A stretch of 64,000 bases of DNA from Plantago ovata (lineage: Eukaryota; Streptophyta; Magnoliopsida; Lamiales; Plantaginaceae), in NCBI GenBank assembly GCA_028274465.1, contig CM051455.1, forward strand, positions 102,670,942 to 102,734,941, in the 5' to 3' direction. The notes below the pieces were generated by a model. It ran no database searches. It was not told the DNA's origin and saw nothing but the letters and a program-made list of their open reading frames with translations. Positions 56,724 to 64,000 of this stretch are shown one piece after another; position 1 is the stretch's first letter; each line of letters opens with the position of its first letter. Position numbers and translations under genes: made by a program.

Positions 56724-57963
56724 TTAAGGTTCTCCACCAAACACCAAGAACATTTCCTTAGTCCGTCGAATGTACTTAAGAATGTTCTTTACAGTAGTCC
56801 AGTGAGGTACTCCTGAATTCTGTTGGTGTCGACAAGTGACACTAAGCGCATATGCCACATCGGGCCTTATGCAATTCATTGCATACATTATAGACCCTAC
56901 CGTCGAAGCATAGGGCACACGACTCATTGCATTTGTTTCTTCATCAGTTTTAGGACCATCCTTAACTGATAAGACAATCCCATGCCTAGCTGGGAGAAAG
57001 CCTCTCTTTGAGTCGTCCATCTTATAACGCTTCAGTGTTTTGTCGATGTAGGTGGACTGTGTCAATCCTAACATCCTCTTGGATCTATCTCTATAGATCT
57101 TGATCCCTAGGATGTTCACCCAAGTCCTTCATTGAGAAGGTACTTGATAACCAAACTTTAGTCTCTTCTAGCATAGAGACATTGTTTCCCATGATCAAAA
57201 TGTCATCAACATGGATGATCATGAAAATGACTCCCTTGTCGCTGTGCCTAGTGTAGACACAGGGATCTTCCTTGTTTCTGATGAAGTCAAACGATTTGAC
57301 AGCTTCATCAAAGCGGATATTCCAGCTCCTAGACGCTTGCTTTAGCCCATAGATGGATCTTTGTAATTTGCATACAGCAGTCGGCCTGGTTTTACTAATA
57401 AAACCTTCCGGTTGTACCATATAGACCTGTTCCTCAAGGTTGCCATTGAGGAAGGCAGTCTTTACATCCATCTGCCAGATCTCATAATCATAGTAGGCAG
57501 CTATCGCAAGTAGAATTCGAATGGACTTCAATTTTGCTACCGGTGAAAAGGTTTCATCGTAATCGATGCCATACCTTTGCGTGTAGCCTTTCGCCACAAG
57601 CCTAGCTTTGTGCGTTTGTACCTTGCCATCGGCATCTGTCTTTCGTTTAAAGACCCATTTGCACCCAATAGGTCTAACCCCTTGGGGCAAGTCTACCAAG
57701 TTCCAAACTTGGTTCAGGTACATGGATTCCATTTCCAATTCCATGGCCTCTTGCCATTTGTCTGAGTCAATATCAATTATTGCCTCTTTGTAGGTCTCAG
57801 GATCTTCCCGATCTGATAAGCCGACATCAAGTTTACTGATGTCTTCTATCATAAGGCTTTGCTTCTGAGGTCCTCTTAGGATCCTCTTCGACCTACGGAG
57901 CTCGACTTGTTCTGGTGCTTTTCTTTTCTGGATTCGTGTAACACGAACATTATCAGTGGGCAC
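56724..57963 (-). pseudogene. Reverse transcriptase of Copia B, frameshifted
   Basis: 57091-57963 has WNLVDLPQGVRPIGCKWVFK, THKARLVAKGYTQ, DYDETFSPVAK, QMDVKTAFLNGNLEEQVYM, LQRSIYGLKQASRSW and the active site IIHVDDILIMG (His instead of the usual Tyr before VDD). After MKDLGE (about 57110) the frame shifts to 56724-57119, with NILGIKIYRDRSKRML, MSRVPYASTVGSIMYAM and RPDVAYALSV. It would copy element RNA; the shift disables it. Confidence 0.92.
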
Positions 57964-57975
57964 TGATGCAGCTAG

Positions 57976-58305
57976 TCACGCCACGCGACCCTGTTCCCTA
58001 GCGGGAGGCTGCTCTTGTGCAACTGGTTGCACAGTTTGATTGACAACGGGTTCTATTGGTGTGGTTTCAACTGTTGATCTAATCACAGGACTCCCACTGA
58101 CTATGACATGCCTAGCATGTGTCATATCATTACCCTTGTCTGCTTCGAAAGCTCCCACTGAACTTGAGTCCAAATCAGAAGATTTAAAGAGCTCATGTTC
58201 GTGCGTGTCAAAGTCTTGAATTTCTTTAAGTTCTATCATGTCATCTAACCTCTCTTCTTCGAGGTATTCTGCTTCTAAAAACTTAACGTTTCTAGATACT
58301 ATCAC
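57976..58305 (-). pseudogene. Integrase-RT linker of Copia B
   Basis: Acidic and Ser/Thr-rich frame (VKFLEAEYLEEERLDDMIEL and onward) in the position of the variable linker between integrase and RT. Bordered by stops. Confidence 0.6.
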
Positions 58306-58497
58306 CTAGTGATCTTCAGCATGATAGAATTCATAGCCTCTCGTCTAACGAGGATAGCCTATGAAATATACTTTGACACCCTTGGCATCTAACTTAGCAG
58401 TGAGCATCATTTTGACTATCGCAGGACAGTCCCAAGGTCTAAGATAGCCCAGTGAGGGCTTCTTTCCTTTCCATAACTCATAAGGAGTTTTCTCCAT

Positions 58498-59334
58498 TCA
58501 TTTAGATGGTACACGGTTCAGAATGTAGATTGCTGTTTGAAGTGCATATCCCCATAGATGTTTTGGAAGATTCGAGAATCCAATCATTGATCTCACCATG
58601 TCTAACAGGGTTTGATTCCTTCTCCCAGATACACCATTTAACTGTGGTGTTCCAGGAGGAGTCCATTGCGATTGAATTCCATTTTCCTTCAAGTAGTCGA
58701 TAAATTCTTCACTAAGGTATTCACCTCCTCGATCTGATCGAAGAGTGACTATCCTTAGGTTCAATTCATTCTCGACCTCATTCCTAAACTCCTTGAGTTT
58801 CCCAAAGGTCTCGGATTTATTCGTCATAAGATAAATATACCCATACCTTGAGAAATCGTCAGTAAAAGTAATGAAGTAAGGATAACCCCCACGCGCATGG
58901 ACCTTAAAAGGTCCACATACATCGGTATGTATGAGCTCTAAGTAGCGAGTGGCACGAACACCTTGTCCAACAAAAGGTTTGTTCGTCATCTTATCCTTAA
59001 CACATGATTCACATGTACCATATGATTCAAAATCAAATGGTTCTAAGTAGTCCAACTTCCTTAGTCTTTGAATCCGTGTTTCATTGATATGGCCTAGCCG
59101 ACAATGCCATAGATAAGATGGATTATTCTTCCTACTTGAAGACGGTTGTTTGTTATGTATTTGAAATAAAGGTAGACTACTTTGCAAAATATATGAACCA
59201 TTCACTAAGCGAGCTTTTCCATAATACTGGTCATTTAATGAAAAATAACAAGTATTAGGAAAAACCCAAATTGTCCAACAATGGAATGGAAATAATATTT
59301 CTGACAATGGATGGATCAAAATAAACGTTATCAT
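58498..59334 (-). pseudogene. Integrase of Copia B, catalytic Glu lost
   Basis: Zinc-finger block HCRLGHINETRIQRL ... CESCVKDKM, then catalytic blocks IHTDVCGPFK, RSDRGGEYLSEEF and NGVSGRRNQTLLDMVRSM. In the last block the conserved Glu (usually ERRN) is Gly, codon GGG at 58624-58626. The frame ends at about 58498, before the chromodomain-less copia C-terminus. Confidence 0.92.
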
Positions 59335-59554
59335 GTTCCAAACATTGTCCTGAAGGTAAATCTATCTTGCAGCGTCCAACGCATTTGGCTTCAGCTGGAT
59401 TGCCTTTCCCAACATGCAAGTCGATTTCACCTTGCTTGACTAGCCTGTGTTCAATGGCCCCTTGCACATTATTATAAATGTGCGAGCCACAGGCTGTATC
59501 TAATACCCAACCATTGGAGTCAAAAGTAGTCATGTTCATTTCAATAACAAACAT
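59255..59554 (-). pseudogene. Protease of Copia B
   Basis: The frame has GWVLDTACGSHIYNN, the position of the retroviral-type aspartic protease motif. The usual D-T-G is D-T-A here. Downstream LDNLGFS marks the end of the domain, where the frame shifts into integrase. Confidence 0.85.
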
Positions 59555-59559
59555 ACCTG

Positions 59560-60382
59560 AGCTAGAAGCCGGTGGCTTCTTAGCTTGATCTGCCCTCAGC
59601 TTAGGGCAATCTTTCTTCCAATGTCCTTTCTGCTTACAGAAATGTCATTCATCTGTGCGTACCGTTCCGCTTCTCTTGAACTCCCTTTTCTGGTTCAGAC
59701 TCTTAGGCTTATCACTCGAAGTGTTAGCCTTGGCTCCCGACTTTCCCTTACCCTTAGCACCTTTGTTTCTCTGGTTTCGGTTAGACGGTTGCCCAACAAA
59801 CATGATCGACTTTTCCTTCTTAGGAAGAGTTTGATCATATGTCTTCAGCAGATTATGGAGTTCGGGCAGTGTTACGTCCTTCGCATTCATGGTGGTTAAC
59901 GATGAACTGCGAATACGAACTCGACAATGGTTGAAAGACAAAGATCACCATGATCTTATTCTCATCTTGAGAACATGTTCAGACATGTTCCCTCCTTCAT
60001 TTAGCTTGCATCTTTGTATCTCTTTGATCAAATCAAATTCAACACTTCTAGCTGTCGTCTTAAAGACCGACTCAAGATGCTTCAGCATCTCATGCGGCAA
60101 CATGCTTTCATGTTGCCTTTGCAGCTCATTGCCGCCAGCATAATACACTGCGTGGATCTAGCATCCTCATGATGCTTATCAGACCTTGCCTTGTTGGCTT
60201 GATTCCAAATCAGCAACTTGATAGGCAGTCTGATTCTCGGGACACACGGGATTAGCCTCGTCCAAGACGTACTCAATCCTTTCGTACCTCAGCACCAAAC
60301 ATATATTCCTGATCCAATCTAGGAAGTTTGGTCCGGTCAAAATTTGCTTCTCTAAGACAGCACGAAGCGAGATTCTCGCCAT
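59560..60382 (-). pseudogene. Gag of Copia B, three broken frames
   Basis: Starts at the Met at 60382 (MARISLRAVLEKQILTGPNF, typical copia capsid). Then come EMLKHLESVFKTTARSVEFD and EIQRCKLNEGGNMSEHVLKM, a basic Lys/Gly linker and a CCHC zinc knuckle (HFCKQKGHWKKDCP). The first Cys codon of the knuckle is replaced by a stop (about 59646-59648). Frame breaks near 60179 and 59943. Confidence 0.88.
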
Positions 60383-60950
60383 TTCGGTTTCCAGGAGAAA
60401 TAATGTAGAACGAAAATAATAAATCAACTATTGAAATATTATTTCTAAATACACAGTCAACATAACTAAACAACAAGGTCCTTTAGCTGTTTAGCTCCCA
60501 CTATTTTCACATATGCTTACCCCCACAACAAACATACGGGTAATGTCCAACAACTTACCGTAGTGGCCAAGATCCAAATTCATACTATGCTATACTCCAA
60601 CGGGGGCTGGTCGCATAGCATAATATGACCGGTAGGACTAGTAAGACTATCCAATTGCGTCACACAACTCTTGGTTGTTAAATCTAATTTAACCCGATGC
60701 CCTACATAGTGTACCTATCGAGGTCGCTAGATACAATATGCAGTAAGTCATAAACATAGGCTTACTCTAATCTGACGATCACTGCGAGTCTGTAAGACGA
60801 GGTCGCCAATACAAGAAAACGCAATGAAAGTTCAGAATTAAAGCACCCTATGGAAAGCATCTCAGAAATACATACATATATATATTTCTGTACTTATATT
60901 AGTTGGGGCTTGTAGCTTGAGGGTTGTTATCAGTCATCTACAAACAAATA
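60383..60950 (-). other. Copia B leader between gag and the stem-loop array
   Basis: Non-coding. TGGCCAAGATCCAAATTCAT at 60567 and following text match the Copia A leader. Confidence 0.6.
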
Positions 60951-61102
60951 AGGGCGCCGCCTACCCATCATGCATGAACGGTCTACACGTAATGGATGCC
61001 GCCTATCCATTCTAGTTCTAAACGCGGTCAAGCACATAATGGGTGCCGCCTACCCATACATAAATATGCGGTCCGACATATAAGAGGGCGCCGCCTACCC
61101 TC
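60951..61102 (-). repeat. Array of four stem-loops in the Copia B leader
   Basis: Hairpins at 60951-60967 (GGG/CCC), 60992-61010 (ATGGAT-GCCGCCT-ATCCAT), 61039-61057 (ATGGGT-GCCGCCT-ACCCAT) and 61084-61102 (GAGGG/CCCTC with a C-A mismatch before the loop). Spacers share GCGGTC. The units are about 40-47 bp apart. Located 0.6-0.7 kb upstream of gag. Confidence 0.87.
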
Positions 61103-61600
61103 GCATGCATAGCGGTCGAACGGAAAGTAAAATACTTGGTATTTAAACATGCATTGTCAAACAATAGCATATCGAACATATGAAACAAGTAGTAGCCTAT
61201 GTGGATGACAAATGACTTCATAATTTCATTATGAAAATTATAATCCCATACTTATAATCTCTATGAAATAATTGAAAATTTGGACTAGATTGAACAATCG
61301 AAAATTCTATTGACCAAGTAGTAATTTTCGAAAACCCGAAGGACTTAATTGTAATTTTAAAAACCTCGGAGGTGTTAAATCTAAAATTCAAAAGTAGAAG
61401 GACTAATTTGCAATAAATAATAAATTGATAAATTACAAATAAGCCCTTTAACTTTATACTAATTAAATTTAACCCCTCTAGTTTAAAACAATTACAATTA
61501 AATCATATTTATATTCCAAATATAAAATTCAATCCTCAAAACTTTCAAAAATTCGATTTTGGGTCCAACCCGAAAATATATATAATTTTTTTTTTTTTTT
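61103..61600 (-). other. Copia B leader, AT-rich part
   Basis: Non-coding, AT-rich sequence ending in a T run (61589-61602). No gene seen. Confidence 0.6.
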
Positions 61601-61616
61601 TTGAAAACGTGGGACG

Positions 61617-61780
61617 GGACGTCCTGTCCCCCCGGTGCCTCGGGTGCAGGCGCCGGGTGCCCGCGGCACACGGGCGCCTAGCGCCCGTGCCGCGGGCACA
61701 CGGCGCCTGCGGCGCCCCAGGCGCACGGGCGCCGGCGGCCGCAGGCGCGGGTGCCCGCGGCACGCGGGCGCCTAGGGTAC
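61617..61780. repeat. Extremely GC-rich, palindromic segment replacing the PBS region of Copia B
   Basis: Built from GGCGCC, GGGCGCC, GCCCGCGGCAC and GTGCCGCGGGC motifs. 61657-61699 is a near-perfect inverted repeat with a 3-base loop (CTA) and a 2-base bulge. The 5' LTR starts only at 61781, lacking its last 18 bp (in element sense), and no PBS is seen. Confidence 0.85.
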
Positions 61781-63855
61781 GAGTTACCCCTAGGGTACGC
61801 AGCGGAATTTCAAAAAATTTCTTAACATGCAGGTTAATTTATTATGTATATGCCGTATATATTTAAACACGTCAATTAGAAGACTAACCTTACTTCCAAA
61901 GCAGCTTCCAAGTCTTCGTAACAATCTGGTGTATCTTCTCCTTCGTCGAAGTCGAAGATATCTGCAATACTTTGATTATCTGCAAGACAATAAAAGTTAG
62001 TTTCCAGCTCCTAGAACCTCAACCTTGGTATCCACGGATGAACAGCCTATCGGAAGAATGGTAGGATATTCTTTGTGTGACCAAGAAGACGGGGCGGCGA
62101 TTCCTCCGGCAGGTGGCGCGCGCGTGTTGCTTATAGAGGAGGGGAGAGCTTTTATTTTCTCTAAGAAAACTGGGTAGAATAATTCTCTAAGAATTTGATT
62201 CTTCAACTGTGTGAAAATCTATGTCTGAAACTCTGTATCAAAAGCTCTCTAATAGTCTACTATATATAGTAGTCTATAGAAGCCTAAAGCATAAGCAATT
62301 AGACTTCGTAAAGGAATAAGAATCTAATTCTTATCGCACAAGGAAACCAATATCAAGTCTAGATTCATTCCAAATCAAATTAAAACTCAATCAGGAAAAT
62401 CTAACTTATTCCTTAGACTTCTAATAGAGGAAGGAGTCGAACTCCTTCCCCTACTTCATCTCGCGCGTGCGCGCGTGTCTTAAGGGTGATAGGTGGGTCC
62501 CAAATCGGGACCCACTTATAGTTCTAAGGCAATTCAAACTCCAAGTAGATTTTGCCCATGTGCATATGTTAATTCTAAATTAACATATCTTTTAAAATCA
62601 AACCTCTATTATATTTCCAAAATATAATCTTTAATTGTATTTACATAAAATACAATTAATTAGCCAATTCAATTAATAATTCCAAATCATTAATTGAGCC
62701 ACTATATATTATAATTAATTCCAAATTAATTATAATCCATCAATCACAATTAATTCCAAATTAATTGCGATTCCATCTTCAAGGATATTCTGATAGGCTG
62801 AATCACCACATAGTGTGACCCATATGGCCTCATCGTATTAAGCAAGTCCTAGACTAGGCAACATGGAATTCCTAGACGGTTCCATTTGCAATATTAATAC
62901 ATTAGGACGTTTGAGAGGTTTCTCAAAGCTAACCCTTTCGTTGCGAAGTCTGTTGCACTCAACGCTGCAATGGTAACGTCCCTTCAACTGACTTGCTCGA
63001 ATGTATCTAGGATCGATGAAGTGTCTATCCCAATAATACATCCACGGGCGTCTTCAGTGAGTTGCATGGTGAATCCACTATCTATTATGACCATCATAAT
63101 AATATTGATACGCTGGCCAATGGTTTTACCATCACAACTATGAACGACTATGAGCAGTGCTCTCCTGTGCTACACTTGAGAGATGAATCCTTCACAGAAT
63201 CACTTATCATCCCCATTTGTATGTAGCCATAATCCTGGATCGTGTCTTAGGTCAACTGCTTATTCAGAGCTGACATCGACGGCTCCACCAAGGATATGGG
63301 GCAACAAATGTGATGATAAAGTCCTGTAAGTACAAAGGACGAATGGCATCACTTCGACAACTTACCGGTTCCCATAGACACTTCGGTGTAGAGTATACAT
63401 CGATGGGAGTGTCCGGTGGGTACTTCTATTGTTCGATAAAGCTTCTTCGAACAACTATGCGCAGTTATGGGAACGTTTATCGATTGTCCAATAATCCGTT
63501 CCGTGCTCTAACAAGTATAACCTCCACACATACTAGTCTTGTCTGGTTCATTCAGACCCCCACATCCGAGATGAATCTCGACTAGGGAGAGTTTGGGATA
63601 GGTGATAACTCACATAGCTCTCACTATCTGTGTGATCGGTCATCTATCCGAGGGGACATGTTTATATCAATAAAGACAGTAATAAAGATATGAAATGCTG
63701 CAGCCTGGTGTAATATAAATATGAAAGCGATACTCAATAGTAAAATGCAACAAACATATATTATATTACGTTGACCTGTGTAATAGTACATATATGCCCT
63801 CTATAAGGGCACCATGCCCTTAGTAAGGACTGTCTCTAGGACATATACACTATCA
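61781..63855 (-). repeat. 5' LTR of Copia B, terminal 18 bp missing
   Basis: Matches 54121-56221, with scattered substitutions and a deletion of roughly 24 bp near 63504 (relative to about 55845-55870). Confidence 0.94.
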
Positions 63856-63934
63856 AGTACTACTCTCGCCCAACCACGCTTAACTTCGGAGTTCTGATGG
63901 GATCCGGTGCATTAGTGCTGGTATGATCGCAACC
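63856..63934 (-). pseudogene. 5S rRNA gene 23, 5' part, beyond Copia B
   Basis: Begins with the TSD copy AGTAC and continues to the gene 5' end GGTTGCGATC. Right class (GCGTGGTTGG). Confidence 0.97.
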
Positions 63935-64000
63935 AATAGCCTATGCGTAATCTATCCTTTTATCCCTTTACCGGCCGCTGCCTCATCACGGCTTCCTAAG
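63935..64000 (-). repeat. 5S spacer, array continues past the window
   Basis: Standard spacer text of the right class (CTAAG variant). Confidence 0.95.

Larger units (their letters stand above)
54103..63855 (-). mobile_element. Copia B: Ty1/copia element inserted in a 5S rRNA gene
   Basis: TSD AGTAC at 54098-54102 and 63856-63860. 3' LTR 54103-56221 and 5' LTR 61781-63855; LTR in element sense begins TGATAGTGTATATG and ends CTTACA. In element order come the leader, gag, protease, integrase, RT and RNase H. The LTRs look highly similar, so insertion is younger than Copia A. Stops, shifts and active-site changes in pol, and loss of the PBS, make it defective. Confidence 0.96.
42790..64000 (-). 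repeat. 5S rDNA tandem array, unit about 487 bp, interrupted by Copia B
   Basis: Each unit has a 5S rRNA gene of 119 bp (minus strand) and a spacer of about 368 bp. Gene-to-gene spacing is 486-488 bp except 475-476 for two units with a deletion. There are 22 genes complete or nearly so, a 5' fragment at the left edge and a split gene at the right. Spacers are nearly identical and each holds two copies of CGCCCCCGACACGTG, one extending to the palindrome GACACGTGTC. The array runs off the window at the right. Confidence 0.98.

Noticed and set aside
61529..61866. Arg/Ala/Pro/Gly-rich frames on both strands
   Set aside because: Product of the GC-rich palindromic segment.

Overview
This is plant nuclear DNA, almost certainly from a eudicot. 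It has a three-exon R2R3-MYB gene, a tandem 5S rRNA gene array with a repeat unit of about 487 bp, plant-type LTR retrotransposons (Tat and Athila Ty3/gypsy, Ty1/copia), CACTA, Mutator and hAT DNA transposons, a tRNA-derived SINE and Stowaway-like MITEs. The species cannot be told from the sequence alone.

Layout. 0-1.6 kb: an apparently intact MYB transcription factor gene on the minus strand, the only convincing host protein gene. 1.6-11.3 kb: AT-rich intergenic DNA with small insertions: a GC-rich degenerate tandem repeat, two Stowaway-like MITEs, three LINE 3' ends, a SINE with target-site duplications (TSDs) and a 437-bp terminal-inverted-repeat element. 11.3-20.4 kb: a decayed minus-strand Tat-type gypsy element (protease end, RT, two RNase H domains, integrase), with tandem repeats and an antisense extra ORF downstream of pol. 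A 463-bp hAT-like element splits its pol.

20.4-42.8 kb: 'Copia A', an old minus-strand copia element inserted in the Tat pol. Its 3' LTR holds a CACTA element (20759-29088). The CACTA holds an Athila-like gypsy element (22080-28343), and one gypsy LTR holds a 56-bp poly(A)-tailed insertion. The decayed interior of Copia A also carries a Mutator-like element (32830-38315) with a MURA-type transposase and a second, convergent gene, plus a solo LTR. The 5' LTR of Copia A is cut off in the middle of a 5S rRNA gene.

42.8-64 kb: the 5S rDNA array, with genes on the minus strand. It has a 5' gene fragment, 22 genes that are complete or nearly so, and one gene split by a second, younger copia element ('Copia B', 54103-63855, TSD AGTAC). 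A 100-N assembly gap at 50379-50478 separates two 5S sequence classes.

The most interesting signal is an array of four short stem-loops in the 5' leader of both copia elements. The loop GCCGCCT is invariant while the stems change in a compensatory way (ATGGGT/ACCCAT, ATGAGT/ACTCAT, ATGGAT/ATCCAT, GAGGG/CCCTC). This points to a selected RNA structure, possibly for packaging or dimerisation of the element RNA. Other notable points are the mudrB-like layout of the Mutator element, paired GNRA-loop hairpins in the gypsy element, a tRNA-Pro pseudogene inside the CACTA element, 5S genes lacking their terminator, and a very GC-rich palindrome in place of the LTR end and primer site of Copia B.
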